This document shows positions 15,263 through 24,141 of a DNA stretch of 32,662 nt, piece by piece. The position numbers and the translations under genes were made by a program. This DNA is from Sphingopyxis sp. (lineage in GTDB: Bacteria; Pseudomonadota; Alphaproteobacteria; Sphingomonadales; Sphingomonadaceae): contig NZ_JAEMQX010000036.1 in the NCBI RefSeq assembly GCF_016463645.1, positions 1 through 32,662 of the forward strand, given 5' to 3'. Every line of letters begins with the position of its first letter. Position 1 is the stretch's first letter. A model generated the notes under the pieces. That model saw only the letters and a list, made by a program, of their open reading frames with translations. It was not told the DNA's origin and made no database searches.

Positions 15263-16534
15263 TCACGCTGCCTGTTTTGTGCCCTTCTTGGCCAGGCCGA
15301 GCTTGCCGAGCAGCGAGCCTCCCGATTTGCTCTTTCCGGAAGCAGCCTGGGCCTCCTCGGCTTCGACATCGGCACCATCGAGGATCAGGCGCATCAGGTT
15401 GCTCCACACGTGCGCCGCCTTGGTCCCCTTGCAGGTTTCGGCATAGGATTTGCCGAGCTTTGCCGCCTGGGCGACCAGCTTTGGGTCGAACGGGACAAGG
15501 ATATCGATCGGGCGTTCGATCGACGATTCGAATTCCTTGCGCGACAGTTCGCCGATCCCATTCTGGAATTTGTTGGCGACCAGCACGACACGGGCGCCCG
15601 GGATATTCTGCTTGAACCAGGACAGCAGGCGTATCGTGTCGCGTGCCGCCGCCAGGGTCACGTCGCTGACGAGCAGGATCGTGCCGGCTTCCGACACGAG
15701 ATGCGGGAAGGGGATCAGCACTTGTCGCGGGATATCGACGATCGTCATTTCGAAGGCGGTACGAAGCTCTTCTTCCAGCTGGAAGAAGGCCGATCCGTCG
15801 GTCATAACCGGTTGATGGATCGGCGCTTCGGCCGAAAGCAGGCTGAGCTTGTCCGACGCGCGAACCATGGCCCGCTCGATGAACAGTCCGTCGATACGGC
15901 TCGGATTGTCGATCGCGTCGATCAGACCGCGCCCCGGCTCGAGATCGAGCGTCAGCGCGCCCGTGCCGAAATGAACGTCGAGGTCGAGCAGGGCGGTCTG
16001 GCGTCCCGCCTGTTCGCTGATCGCCCAGGCGAGCGAGGTCGCCACCAACGAGGCGCCCACGCCGCCGCGCACGCCGACGACGGCCATCATGTGGTGCGGC
16101 TTGTCGTCATGCATGTCGGCATGCTTCGGCGCTGACAGCATGGCCTGCGCCATGGTGAGGGATTCGCGAACCTGTTCGAGCGACAGCGGCTTCAGAAGAT
16201 AGTCCTGGATTCCGCTCGACAGGAGGTCGCGGTACAGACGAACGTCGTTCACCTGACCCGCGGCGATCACGACCGTACCGGGTTCGCAAACCTCGGCCAG
16301 CGCATTGATGTCGTTGATCGGATCGCCCGATTCCGACATGTCCACGAACAGGACGTTCGGGCTGGCAGAAACGGAAAGCGACTGCACGGCGTTGCGCAGA
16401 CCGCCCTTGTTACATTTTTCGATCGACCAGCCCATGTCGTTGGCGGCGACGCGGATCAACTCCAGCGTATCGTCGTCGCAGACGAAGGCGTTGAACGGGT
16501 CACGCATTCCTGCGGATTTGAAAGGAGCGTTCAC
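15263..16534 (-). CDS. cpaE: Tad pilus localisation protein CpaE/TadZ (receiver-like plus MinD-like ATPase)
   Basis: 423 residues. An N-terminal receiver-like domain (about 15-125) is followed by a ParA/MinD-like domain from about 149. CpaE/TadZ proteins mark the pole and recruit the pilus machinery. The P-loop is GVRGGVGAS (154-162): the deviant Walker A signature lysine is Arg156, and the catalytic P-loop lysine position is Ala161. Divergent P-loops are known in this family, so ATP hydrolysis may be weak. LLDLDVHFGTGALTLDLEP and VDIPRQVLIPFPHL are the switch regions. The start is a GTG at 16534, with GGAGG six bases upstream and a GTGA overlap with the cpaD stop. Confidence 0.88.
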   Translation of the reverse strand: MNAPFKSAGMRDPFNAFVCDDDTLELIRVAANDMGWSIEKCNKGGLRNAVQSLSVSASPNVLFVDMSESGDPINDINALAEVCEPGTVVIAAGQVNDVRLYRDLLSSGIQDYLLKPLSLEQVRESLTMAQAMLSAPKHADMHDDKPHHMMAVVGVRGGVGASLVATSLAWAISEQAGRQTALLDLDVHFGTGALTLDLEPGRGLIDAIDNPSRIDGLFIERAMVRASDKLSLLSAEAPIHQPVMTDGSAFFQLEEELRTAFEMTIVDIPRQVLIPFPHLVSEAGTILLVSDVTLAAARDTIRLLSWFKQNIPGARVVLVANKFQNGIGELSRKEFESSIERPIDILVPFDPKLVAQAAKLGKSYAETCKGTKAAHVWSNLMRLILDGADVEAEEAQAASGKSKSGGSLLGKLGLAKKGTKQAA

Positions 16535-17169
16535 TGGCCGCCTCCGGTTGGTACTTTGGTGAGTTCGCCCGCGCCCGTCTGGGGTTTGGTGCGGTAGGTC
16601 TGGATCGCGCGGGTCGCGGCATTCGGGTCATGGCCCGTGTCGCGTGCGCCCTTGATCAGGTCGTTGGGGTCGGCGATCATGCTGGCGAGGTTGCTGTTCG
16701 TAGCGCAACCATAGTTCGACGAGGTCGCGTTGGCCGGATTGATCGACGATGTACTGGCCCAGTTGGGGCAACCCGGCACCGAAGCCGAGGCGCGCGTCAC
16801 CACGACCCGCAGATATCCTTCGGGCACCGCGCCGGTGGTCACCGGAACGTCACGGCTGAGGAGCAGCCCGCGCCGCTCGACCATCGAACGGACCGTCGCC
16901 TGCGCGGAGCTGGCGCCATAGGGCGACGGATCCTCGACCGCGACGCGATCGCCGTAGCGGATACCCATGGCATCGAACCAGCCCTGCAGGCGGCCCTGTT
17001 CGCTGGGCGGCAGTTCGCCGTTCGAAGCGGCGACGTCGAACTGATAGATGTTGTTGCTGACGACGGGCTGGTGGATCGATTCCAGACTGCGGTTGCTGTA
17101 CGCGGCGCCGCTGCATCCGGCGAGCGAGGTCGCCAGAACGAGGACCGTCCATGTTGCGATTTTCTTCAT
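16531..17169 (-). CDS. cpaD: Tad pilus assembly lipoprotein CpaD
   Basis: A 212-residue outer-membrane-associated lipoprotein of the Flp/Tad pilus, thought to support the CpaC secretin. The signal is MKKIATWTVLVLATSLAGC with lipobox LAGC and Cys19. The mature part has the CpaD pattern: a periplasmic domain with a GYLRVVVTRASASVPGCPNW block, then the Asn-rich stretch INPANATSSNYGCATNSNLA and MIADPNDLIKGARDTG, typical of CpaD. The ATG at 17169 is preceded by AGGAG seven bases upstream, which decides it over the longer open frame. It lies 25 bases after cpaC and overlaps cpaE by four bases. Confidence 0.88.
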   Translation of the reverse strand: MKKIATWTVLVLATSLAGCSGAAYSNRSLESIHQPVVSNNIYQFDVAASNGELPPSEQGRLQGWFDAMGIRYGDRVAVEDPSPYGASSAQATVRSMVERRGLLLSRDVPVTTGAVPEGYLRVVVTRASASVPGCPNWASTSSINPANATSSNYGCATNSNLASMIADPNDLIKGARDTGHDPNAATRAIQTYRTKPQTGAGELTKVPTGGGQ

Positions 17170-17194
17170 CACTTTGCTCCTGTGATCCAGCGCG

Positions 17195-18661
17195 TCACTT
17201 GATGCTGAAGCCGGGCGACGCGTCGCCGCCGCTGCGCGGGCGGTTGGCATCGCCGACGCTCGTATCGAGCCGCGGCTTCGGACGATCGCCGCCGGTCACG
17301 CCGTCGCTGGTCTGATTGAGCAGCAGGCGCTGCAGATCGTTCGGGTCGCGATAGGCGTCGGTCGGCAGCTTGATATCGTTCGCCGACACCGGCTGAACCA
17401 GATAGGGGGTCACGACGATCACCAGCTCGGTTTCGCCGCGACGGAAGCTGTCCGATTTGAACAGCGTTCCGAGCACGGGGACGTCACCGAGACCGGGAAT
17501 CTTGTCGATCGCGCCGATCGAGCGATTGTTCAGCAATCCCGCGATCATGAAGCTTTCGCCCGAGCCAAGTTCGACCGTCGTTTCGGCGCGGCGGATCGTG
17601 AGCGCGGGAACCTGAAAGCCCTGCATCTCGATCGCGCCTTCGGTCGACAGCTCGGACACCTCGGGGCGCACGCGCAGGCTGATGCGGCCGTTCGACAGCA
17701 CCGTCGGCGTATAGGCGAGGCTTACGCCATATTTGCGATATTCGATCGTCGTGCCGGCGAAGTTGCCGGGGATCGGAACCGGGAATTCGCCGCCCGCAAG
17801 AAAATCGGCCGTTTCGCCCGAGATGGCGGTGAGATTGGGCTGCGCGAGCGTTGCGACCATGCCCGATCGTTCGCCGATGTCGAGCGAGGCGATCAGATCG
17901 AGACCGAACAGGCGCCCCGCTCCGGCGAGGGTGTTGGTTCCGGCGACCGTGTCAAAGGTATAGGAGGTGCTGCCGTCGGGATTGGTAGTGATCGTGCCGG
18001 CTCTGCGACCGCGAAATATCCCGCTGAGGAAGCCGCCGGTCCGGTCTTGCGTCAGCACATTGCCGCTGATTTCCTTGACCAGCGAGCGATTGACCTCGGC
18101 GATACGAACCTGGAGATTGACCTGCAGAGGCGTCGCCGTGCGGAGGCGCGACAAAACCTTGGTCTGCTCACCGACGAAGGCCTGCACGAGCCGTTCGGCT
18201 TCGGCAGCATCGTCGGGCGACTGGACGGTGCCCGTCAGCAGGACGAAGCCGTTCATCGGGTTCGCCGATATGCTCGCATCGGGCATCGCGAGCGACAGCA
18301 TCTGGTCGATCGTCTCGATATTGTTGCCGACACGGGCGACGGTCGAAAAGACGACCCGGCCCGAGGCATCGGTGGCATAGATGCTGGTTTCCCCGGGCTT
18401 CTTGCCGAAGATATAGAGCTGGCGACCCGAGCGGACCTGAACGTCGGCGACCTCTTCGTCGGCGACGAAGATGTCGGACATCGTGGCCGGCAGGCTGACG
18501 AGGCGACCGCGACCGACCGACAGCTCGATGCTGCTGTTCGCGTTCTGGATGGCCTGTGCCACCGCGGGCTGCGAAGGCGCGGCGATCAGCGTGGCTGCCA
18601 CAAGGCCGATGGCCAGGGTGCGAGCCAGAGCCGCCGCCCTGAAATTGGCTTTGCTATTCAT
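17195..18661 (-). CDS. cpaC: Tad pilus outer-membrane secretin CpaC/RcpA
   Basis: A 488-residue secretin that forms the outer-membrane channel of the pilus. A Sec signal ends around PAVAQ (residue 36). Next come the pilus-assembly N-terminal domain (GRLVSLPATMSDIFVADEEVADV), a BON-like segment (PMNGFVLLTGTVQSPDDAAEAERL), and the secretin domain with MVATLAQPNLTAISGETADFLAGGEFPVPIP and the signature GLLNNRSIGAIDKIPGLGDVPVLGTLF near the end. The ATG at 18661 follows the cpaB stop by one base (TAAGATG) and has GGGGGTAAG upstream; a TTG five codons earlier is less likely. The C-terminal tail is Asp/Arg/Gly-rich. Confidence 0.92.
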   Translation of the reverse strand: MNSKANFRAAALARTLAIGLVAATLIAAPSQPAVAQAIQNANSSIELSVGRGRLVSLPATMSDIFVADEEVADVQVRSGRQLYIFGKKPGETSIYATDASGRVVFSTVARVGNNIETIDQMLSLAMPDASISANPMNGFVLLTGTVQSPDDAAEAERLVQAFVGEQTKVLSRLRTATPLQVNLQVRIAEVNRSLVKEISGNVLTQDRTGGFLSGIFRGRRAGTITTNPDGSTSYTFDTVAGTNTLAGAGRLFGLDLIASLDIGERSGMVATLAQPNLTAISGETADFLAGGEFPVPIPGNFAGTTIEYRKYGVSLAYTPTVLSNGRISLRVRPEVSELSTEGAIEMQGFQVPALTIRRAETTVELGSGESFMIAGLLNNRSIGAIDKIPGLGDVPVLGTLFKSDSFRRGETELVIVVTPYLVQPVSANDIKLPTDAYRDPNDLQRLLLNQTSDGVTGGDRPKPRLDTSVGDANRPRSGGDASPGFSIK

Positions 18662-18662
18662 C

Positions 18663-19700
18663 TTACTTACCCCCAACCGGAACTTCGGTCATCTTGTCGC
18701 CGCGGGTCACGCGCACGACCGGACCGGTCGGCGCAGACGCTGCGCGTCCGGACGTCATGGAATCGCCGCTGTTTGCCGATTGCTGCGGCATAGCCCGGGG
18801 AGCGGTCACGCGGCCGCGAACGGGGATCCAGAAGCGCGACACATCGCCACCGGTCGTCACCGACGAGCGGCTGGCGACCGGACGTGCGGCGACTTCGGCC
18901 AGCATCTTCTTTTCGGCGGCAGACCCGCCTTTTGCCGGGACATTGATGTCACCCGACGCGATCGCGGCGTCGAGATCGCCAGCACTTTCGGCCAGCGGAC
19001 GCAGGGCCAGCGACAGTTTGCCCAGATCCTGTGCGACGGCTATCTTTTCCGAGATTTCCGGCGTGGCTTCGAGCGTGACCGAACCGAAGGTGCGTACCGG
19101 CGTCTTGCCGGTTTCATCCTCGGCATCGTAACGCTGGTCGGTCGCCAGCACGCGGACGTTGCGGATGATGGTTTCGGCCGTAACGATCTGCTTGTCGGGA
19201 AAGGTGCTGCCCTCTTCGACCGAGATCGTCTGGGTCAGCACGACGTCGACGCGGTCGCCGGGAAAAACGAAACCGGCGACGCCCTGTTCCTGTGAAACCT
19301 TGACGGTAATGGCACGCATGCCCGGGCCCAGTGCCGCGGCGAGGAAGCCGCGGTCATCGGGATGAACCAGTGCGCCCTGCGTGACCGGCTGGCCTGCGGT
19401 GATGGGATAGCGCACGACGGTGCCGACCAACGTGTTCACATCGGTCTTGTCCTTCAGGAAATAGGCCTTTTCGACCAATTCCTTCGGCCACGGCTGGAAC
19501 CGGAAGCTGTCGGGGCCGATGATCGTGCCGACGGGCAGCGGCCGCGTCGCGACGAGGATCGACGGGCCGGTGATGTCCGGCGCGGCGGCTGCGCGAGCTT
19601 GCGGGGTCGCCGCTCCACGCATCATCTGGTTGACCCCGAACGCTGCGCCGATGGCAATCACCAGCGCGCCGACGATCAGCATAATCTTTCGCGTATCCAT
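18663..19700 (-). CDS. cpaB: Tad pilus assembly protein CpaB/RcpC
   Basis: 345 residues with one N-terminal membrane helix (IMLIVGALVIAIGAAFGVN) and a periplasmic SAF domain (ILVATRPLPVGTIIGPDSFRF, and GTVVRYPITAGQPVTQGALV). The RcpC/CpaB core follows, with GMRAITVKVSQEQGVAGFVFPGDRVDVVLTQ. Members sit in the periplasm between the secretin and the inner-membrane platform. The start at ATG 19700 was chosen over an upstream GTG-type start; AGGAGGG lies about 12 bases upstream, a little far. It follows cpaA after 54 bases. Confidence 0.9.
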   Translation of the reverse strand: MDTRKIMLIVGALVIAIGAAFGVNQMMRGAATPQARAAAAPDITGPSILVATRPLPVGTIIGPDSFRFQPWPKELVEKAYFLKDKTDVNTLVGTVVRYPITAGQPVTQGALVHPDDRGFLAAALGPGMRAITVKVSQEQGVAGFVFPGDRVDVVLTQTISVEEGSTFPDKQIVTAETIIRNVRVLATDQRYDAEDETGKTPVRTFGSVTLEATPEISEKIAVAQDLGKLSLALRPLAESAGDLDAAIASGDINVPAKGGSAAEKKMLAEVAARPVASRSSVTTGGDVSRFWIPVRGRVTAPRAMPQQSANSGDSMTSGRAASAPTGPVVRVTRGDKMTEVPVGGK

Positions 19701-19754
19701 GACGATTTGTCGCCCTCCTGCACCCACCAGAGACGGTCGTGCTTTTCCCTCAGG

Positions 19755-20237
19755 TCATCCGATAACCTGAAACTGGTTAAGATAGTGTTGGTGAAGCCCC
19801 CACAGGCCCGCTGCGGCGATGGCGACCCCATAAGGCACCTCGACGGGCTTGTCCGAAGGGCGCAATTTCATATAGATAAGCATCACCGCCGACAGGATGC
19901 CGCCGGCGATCGCCATGATCGTGAGCGTCGGCATGAACAGCGGGAGCGGGATCCAGAGCATCACGGCGCCAATCATCTTGACATCGCCGCCGCCCATCGC
20001 GCCGATCGCGAACAATCCCGCGAAGACGAGAAAGACGGCGAACGCCGCGCCGAACTGGATCGGCACGTCGGGCCAGAGCGACAGGCCGCCGGCGATCCAG
20101 AACGGGATCGCGAGCAGGGCTATCGCCGCGTTGAGCGCGTTGGAAATCGTGCGCGACCTGATGTCGCTGATCGCCGCGGCAATCATCAACAGGCCGAGAA
20201 GAGCCATCAGGCCGAGCGTGATCGGGGCGCTTTCCAT
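19755..20237 (-). CDS. cpaA: Prepilin peptidase CpaA/TadV (A24 aspartic protease)
   Basis: A 160-residue, almost fully membrane-embedded protein that cleaves the leader of Flp pilins and pseudopilins. The two catalytic aspartates are in ISDIRSRTISN, near the N-terminus after the first helix, and in MGGGDVKM (GxGD motif) mid-protein. The length fits the short TadV group without the N-methylation domain. The ATG at 20237 has GAGG seven bases upstream; the ATG seven codons earlier is disfavoured. It is the first gene of the leftward operon. Its pilin substrate gene (flp/pilA) does not appear next to it. Confidence 0.9.
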   Translation of the reverse strand: MESAPITLGLMALLGLLMIAAAISDIRSRTISNALNAAIALLAIPFWIAGGLSLWPDVPIQFGAAFAVFLVFAGLFAIGAMGGGDVKMIGAVMLWIPLPLFMPTLTIMAIAGGILSAVMLIYMKLRPSDKPVEVPYGVAIAAAGLWGLHQHYLNQFQVIG

Positions 20238-20255
20238 CGGCTTTCCTCTACGCAA

Positions 20256-20280
20256 CATGGCTTACCAAAGAGTAACCATG
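20256..20280. promoter_or_regulatory. Imperfect inverted repeat upstream of the pilus operon
   Basis: CATGGCTTAC (20256-20265) faces GTAACCATG (20272-20280), an inverted repeat with one bulged C and a 6-base spacer. It lies just upstream of the cpaA ribosome-binding site, in the 95-base divergent gap to the DauA-like gene. A separate CCGGGC/GCCCGG repeat sits at 20283-20296. A role as operator or 5'-leader structure is possible but not shown. Confidence 0.3.
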
Positions 20281-20332
20281 TCCCGGGCACGCCCGGCTTG
20301 CTTTCCCCGGCTCAATGGATATGCGGCGGGGC

Positions 20333-21463
20333 ATGACCGACGCGCCGCCATCCGAAATCGACGTGCTCATCGTCGGCGCGGGGATCGCCGGCGCCAGCCT
20401 GGCCGCGGCACTCGCGCCGTGGCGCAGCGTCATGCTGGCCGAGGCGGAGGAATGGCCGGGCTATCATGCGACCGGCCGGTCGGCCGCCTTCTGGCACGAA
20501 AGCTATGGCGGGGCAGGGGTTCAGCCGCTGACCCTCGCCTCCCAAGCGACGCTGGACAATCCGCCACCCGGTCTTTCCGATCGCGGTTTCCTGTCACCTC
20601 GCACGGCGTTGACGATCGGCAGACGGTCCGAAACGGCGGCGGTCGACGCATTCACGGCCGAATTCGCCGCAAAGGGCGTCGACGTCGAGCGAATGTCGGG
20701 CAAGGCCGTCGCCTCCCGGATCCCCGGCCTTCGCCCCGAATGGAGCGAAGCGGCCTATGAGGCCGCGTGCCGCGACATCGACGTCGGCAGGCTGCACGCC
20801 GCCTATCTCCGCGCGGCAAGGCGCGCGGGCGCGATGCTCGTCGCGCGCGCACCGCTCCGCAATGCACGGCGCGTCGCGGGAGGTTGGGACGTGCGGCTTG
20901 GGACAGGCGGCGTCCATGCAACGCTCATCGTCAATGCGGCGGGGGCGTGGGCCGATCAGGTGGCAATTGCGTGCGGCATCGCGCCGGTGGGCATTCAGCC
21001 CTATCGCCGGACGATGGTCCAGTTGCGGCTCGGCGTGCCTGTTCCTGCCGACCTTCCGCTCGTCATCCATGTCGGCGGCGACTTCTATTTCAAGGGCGAG
21101 AGCGAGGGGCGGATATGGCTGAGCCCGCACGACGAAACGCCGACGGCGCCGCATGACGCGACGCCCGAGGAGATGGATGTCGCGCTCGCGATCGAGCGGC
21201 TGCAATCGGTCGTGGACTGGCCGGTCGCGGCGGTCGACCGGAAATGGGCCGGGCTGCGCAGCTTTGCGCCAGATCGCTTGCCCGTTTTCGGCCCCGACCG
21301 GCACGAGGCGGCCTTTGTCTGGTGCGCCGGGCAGGGCGGTTTCGGCATTCAGACTGCCCCCGCGATTGCCGGGTTGCTCGCGGCGCAGCTCGGTGCACCG
21401 CCGCCGGACAGCGCGATCGTCCGCGTCGATCCTGCCGCTTATTCACCGGCGCGCTTCGTCTGA
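20333..21463 (+). CDS. D-arginine/D-amino-acid dehydrogenase-like FAD oxidoreductase (DauA type)
   Basis: A 376-residue DAO-family flavoprotein. The N-terminal GAGIAGASLAAALAP (FAD site at 15-20) and the block GYHATGRSAAFWHESYG are very close to those of D-arginine dehydrogenase DauA, as are the C-terminal KWAGLRSFAPD and CAGQGGFGIQTAPA. DauA oxidises D-arginine and other D-amino acids to the imino acid, passing electrons to a carrier rather than to oxygen. The start is uncertain: ATGs at 20315, 20321 and 20333 are all in frame. The last was chosen because the FAD fold begins soon after it and GGGG precedes it. It stands alone, divergent from cpaA. No dauB-like partner is nearby. Confidence 0.83.
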   Translation: MTDAPPSEIDVLIVGAGIAGASLAAALAPWRSVMLAEAEEWPGYHATGRSAAFWHESYGGAGVQPLTLASQATLDNPPPGLSDRGFLSPRTALTIGRRSETAAVDAFTAEFAAKGVDVERMSGKAVASRIPGLRPEWSEAAYEAACRDIDVGRLHAAYLRAARRAGAMLVARAPLRNARRVAGGWDVRLGTGGVHATLIVNAAGAWADQVAIACGIAPVGIQPYRRTMVQLRLGVPVPADLPLVIHVGGDFYFKGESEGRIWLSPHDETPTAPHDATPEEMDVALAIERLQSVVDWPVAAVDRKWAGLRSFAPDRLPVFGPDRHEAAFVWCAGQGGFGIQTAPAIAGLLAAQLGAPPPDSAIVRVDPAAYSPARFV

Positions 21464-21548
21464 TCATGGCGCTTGCGCGACGAAATGGGCGGATTAACAT
21501 ATGTTTGACCGCGTCACCCCCGGCGCGGCCTGACTAGTGGAGGACCGC

Positions 21549-21725
21549 ATGGCCCATTATTTCGAGATCAAGAAGAACAAGGCCGGCGAATTTGTCGCCT
21601 ATTTCAAGTATAACAGTGAGGCGATCTTCTGGACCGAAGGCTACAGCAGCAAGGCCTCCGCCAAGAATGCCATCGAATCGATCCTGAAAAATGGTCCCGG
21701 AGCGGAAGTCCGCGAAACCGAATAA
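21549..21725 (+). CDS. YegP/DUF1508-family small protein
   Basis: 58 residues. The single-repeat YegP pattern is visible: HYFEIKKNKAGEFVAYFKYNS, then GYSSKASAKNAIESI and a charged end. YegP domains form small beta-alpha folds of unknown biochemical role, often stress-linked. The ATG at 21549 has GGAGG five bases upstream, which decides it over the ATG four codons earlier. It is convergent with rnhA, with three bases between the two stops. The perfect hairpin at 21733-21759 lies just after its stop and may end its transcript. Confidence 0.85.
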   Translation: MAHYFEIKKNKAGEFVAYFKYNSEAIFWTEGYSSKASAKNAIESILKNGPGAEVRETE

Positions 21726-21728
21726 TCG

Positions 21729-22202
21729 CTAGCGCGCGGACGCCTTGCGCGTCCGCGCGACCTCGATCGCCGCGTCGCTGGCAAGCTGATCGGCGAGTTC
21801 ATTGTCGCCATGCCCCGCATGGCCCTTTACCCAGATCCATTCGACCTTGTGGCGCGCATTCTCCTTGACCAGGCGTTGCCAGAGGTCGGCATTGGCCACG
21901 GGCTTCTTCGCGGCGGTCTTCCAGCCATTCTTCTGCCAGCCGAAAATCCATTTGGTGATGCCGTCGCGCACATAGACGCTGTCGGTCGACAATTCGACGT
22001 TGCACGGGCGCTTGAGCGCGGCGAGCGCCTCGATCGCGGCCAGAAGCTCCATACGATTGTTCGTCGTATCCGGCTCTCCCCCGGAGAGCGTCTTCACGAC
22101 GTCGCCCCAGCGGAGCACCGCGCCCCAGCCGCCCGGGCCGGGATTCCCCTTGCACGCGCCGTCCGTGGCGACGATCACGGTCCTGCCTGCTCCTTCGGTC
22201 AT
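21729..22202 (-). CDS. rnhA: Ribonuclease HI
   Basis: A 157-residue RNase HI; it cuts the RNA strand of RNA-DNA hybrids. All key residues are present: Asp14 ([17 protein letters not shown]), Glu52 ([13 protein letters not shown]), Asp74 (LSTDSVYV), His128 ([14 protein letters not shown]) and Asp138. These are offset by exactly four from the E. coli numbering. The basic handle ([17 protein letters not shown]) is also present. The frame stays open far upstream through thrB, but the ATG at 22202 is correct: it overlaps the thrB stop as ATGA, and GAAGGAGCAGGCAGG precedes it on the coding strand. It is the last gene of ispH-thrB-rnhA. Confidence 0.96.
   Translation of the reverse strand: MTEGAGRTVIVATDGACKGNPGPGGWGAVLRWGDVVKTLSGGEPDTTNNRMELLAAIEALAALKRPCNVELSTDSVYVRDGITKWIFGWQKNGWKTAAKKPVANADLWQRLVKENARHKVEWIWVKGHAGHGDNELADQLASDAAIEVARTRKASAR
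21733..21759. terminator. Perfect GC-rich hairpin at the rnhA/yegP 3' ends
   Basis: CGCGCGGACGC (21733-21743) and GCGTCCGCGCG (21749-21759) form a perfect 11-bp stem with a 5-base loop. It lies inside the last codons of rnhA and 7 bases after the stop of the convergent YegP-family gene. There is no T-tract, so it is not a classic Rho-independent terminator. It may block 3' exonucleases or stop read-through from yegP. As coding sequence it encodes the Arg/Ala-rich rnhA tail. Confidence 0.55.
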
Positions 22203-23161
22203 CCGACGGCAAACAGGCTGGCCGCGTCGGGCGCGCTGTAGCGCTGCAGGCGGGTGAGAAAGGGTGAGGGGTCCTTGCGCGTGACGAGCGCGCCGGCGGG
22301 CGTATGAATCCAGTCGTGCGCGCGCGTCAGCAGGAAGCGCAGCGAGGCGCCGCGCGCGAGCAACGGCAGCGCCGCGATCTCGGCATCCGACAGCGCGACT
22401 TCGCTGGCGTAGCCGCGCATCAGCGCTTGCGCGCGCGGTCGGTCGCACTGCTTGCCGTCGGCCGAAAAGGTCCATGACGCGTGCATGATGACCAGATCGT
22501 AAGCCCGAAAGTCGCTTGCCGCGAAATAGAAATCGATGAGGCCTGTGACGCGGTCGCCGAGCATCAGCACATTGTCGGGGAACAGGTCGGCGTGGATGAC
22601 ATGCGCCGGCAGATCCGTCGGCCAGCGCGCATCGAGATAGGCGAGCTCGTCGTCGACAATCGCCTGCAGACCCGGGAGGACGGTATCCAGATCCCCCGCC
22701 GCTTCGGCGACGCCGCGCCAATGACGGTGGCCCATGCTGTTTTCGCGCGCGCCCCGATAATCTTCGAGTGCCCGGTGCATCGAACCGAGCGCCGCGCCGG
22801 CGGCCTCGCACTGCGCGGGCGTGGGCTGCGTGAGCGAAATGCCTTGCAGGAACTGGATGACGCACGCCGCGCGGTCCGAAATCTGCTGGATCGCCATGCC
22901 GCTGCGGTCGCGGATCATCGCCGGCACCGGACAACCCCGGCTGGCGAGATGGTTCAGCAGATCGACGAAGAAAGGCAGATCCCCTTCGCTCACGCGCTTT
23001 TCGTAAAGCGTCAGGATGAAGCGGCCCCCGGTCGTTTCGAGCAGGAAATTGCTGTTCTCGACACCCTCGGCAATGCCCTTGCACGACACCACCGTCCCGA
23101 TGTCGTATCGGGCAACAAGCGCGGCAAGATCGTCGGGTTCGACGTGCGTATAGACCGCCAT
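22199..23161 (-). CDS. thrB: Homoserine kinase, aminoglycoside-phosphotransferase fold (ThrB)
   Basis: A 320-residue APH-fold kinase that phosphorylates homoserine for threonine synthesis. This is the alphaproteobacterial/Pseudomonas type, not the GHMP-type ThrB of E. coli. The N-terminal [22 protein letters not shown] and [18 protein letters not shown] are diagnostic. The catalytic loop is HADLFPDN (His190, Asp192, Asn197), and the metal aspartate is Asp210 in GLIDF. The ATG at 23161 shares a base with the ispH stop (TGATG). It overlaps rnhA by four bases. Confidence 0.94.
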   Translation of the reverse strand: MAVYTHVEPDDLAALVARYDIGTVVSCKGIAEGVENSNFLLETTGGRFILTLYEKRVSEGDLPFFVDLLNHLASRGCPVPAMIRDRSGMAIQQISDRAACVIQFLQGISLTQPTPAQCEAAGAALGSMHRALEDYRGARENSMGHRHWRGVAEAAGDLDTVLPGLQAIVDDELAYLDARWPTDLPAHVIHADLFPDNVLMLGDRVTGLIDFYFAASDFRAYDLVIMHASWTFSADGKQCDRPRAQALMRGYASEVALSDAEIAALPLLARGASLRFLLTRAHDWIHTPAGALVTRKDPSPFLTRLQRYSAPDAASLFAVG

Positions 23162-24141
23162 CAGACCGCTTCGAGCCCGCGCGGCAGCTTGAAGATCATA
23201 TTTTCCTCGGCGGTCACCACGACGTCCTCGACGATCGGGCGCACCGCCGCGACGGCATCGATGACCTCGCGAACCAGCGTTTCGGGCGCGCTGGCGCCAG
23301 CGGTGATTCCCAGTGTTGCGATGTCGTACAGCCAGGCGGGATCGATATCGGCTCCGCGCTGAACCAGATGCGCGGGCGTGCCGAGCCGCTCGGCCACTTC
23401 GACGAGGCGCAGGCTGTTCGAGCTGTTCGGCGCCCCGATCACGATCATGCGGTCGCATTCGCGGGCAATCGCCTTCACCGCGTCCTGGCGGTTCGACGTG
23501 GCATAGCAGATATCCTCGCCTCGCGGGCCGCTGATTGAGGGAAAGCGGTGCTGCAGTGCCGCGATGATGTCGCGCGTATCGTCGACCGACAATGTGGTCT
23601 GCGTCAGAAAAGAGAGCAACTCGGGATCGGGTGGGGCGAGCGCCGTGACATCGTCGACCGATTCCACCAGCGTCATCGCGCCATCGGGCAATTGTCCGAG
23701 TGTGCCGATGACCTCGGGGTGCCCCGCGTGGCCGACAAAGATGATGTGCCGTCCGCCCTCATGCGCCCGTTCGGCCTGCCGGTGCACCTTTGACACCAGC
23801 GGGCAGGTAGCGTCGATATAGTCGAGTCCGCGCATCTCGGCTTTCGCGGGTACGGCCTTGGGCACGCCGTGCGCGCTGAACACGACCGGCACGCCATCGG
23901 GAACGTGATCCAGCGATTCGACGAAAACCGCACCTTTCGCTTTCAGCGAATCCACCACGTAACGATTATGCACGATCTCGTGGCGGACATAGACCGGAGG
24001 GCCATATTTCTGCAGCGCGAGTTCGACGATACGGATCGCGCGATCGACACCGGCGCAAAAGCCGCGCGGCGCCGCAATCAAAACCTTCAGTTCTGCCGCT
24101 TCGCTGGCTTGCACGCGCATCATCGGATCGGGAGCATTCAT
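23161..24141 (-). CDS. ispH: 4-hydroxy-3-methylbut-2-enyl diphosphate reductase
   Basis: A 326-residue iron-sulfur enzyme for the last step of the MEP isoprenoid pathway, giving IPP and DMAPP. The three cluster cysteines are visible: Cys29 ([13 protein letters not shown]), Cys113 ([12 protein letters not shown]) and Cys212 ([11 protein letters not shown]). The active-site HEIVHN, the FSAHGVP block, and [12 protein letters not shown] with TAGASAPE match the family throughout. The ATG at 24141 gives a slightly long N-terminus ([13 protein letters not shown]). It heads the overlapping ispH-thrB-rnhA unit and is divergent from a lipoprotein gene. Confidence 0.97.
   Translation of the reverse strand: MNAPDPMMRVQASEAAELKVLIAAPRGFCAGVDRAIRIVELALQKYGPPVYVRHEIVHNRYVVDSLKAKGAVFVESLDHVPDGVPVVFSAHGVPKAVPAKAEMRGLDYIDATCPLVSKVHRQAERAHEGGRHIIFVGHAGHPEVIGTLGQLPDGAMTLVESVDDVTALAPPDPELLSFLTQTTLSVDDTRDIIAALQHRFPSISGPRGEDICYATSNRQDAVKAIARECDRMIVIGAPNSSNSLRLVEVAERLGTPAHLVQRGADIDPAWLYDIATLGITAGASAPETLVREVIDAVAAVRPIVEDVVVTAEENMIFKLPRGLEAV

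Noticed and set aside
14132..16135. A 667-codon open frame on the plus strand across tadB and cpaE.
   Set aside because: It is antisense to two certain genes, its composition is rich in Arg, Asp, His and Gln without any motif, and long antisense frames are expected at this GC content.
21729..23084. A single frame that would fuse rnhA to a large N-terminal extension.
   Set aside because: The first 294 codons are thrB read in another frame. RNase HI begins exactly at the ATG at 22202, with a good ribosome-binding site and an ATGA overlap.
22199..23458. A longer ThrB with a 99-residue N-terminal extension.
   Set aside because: The extension is ispH out of frame, and the conserved ThrB N-terminus starts at 23161.
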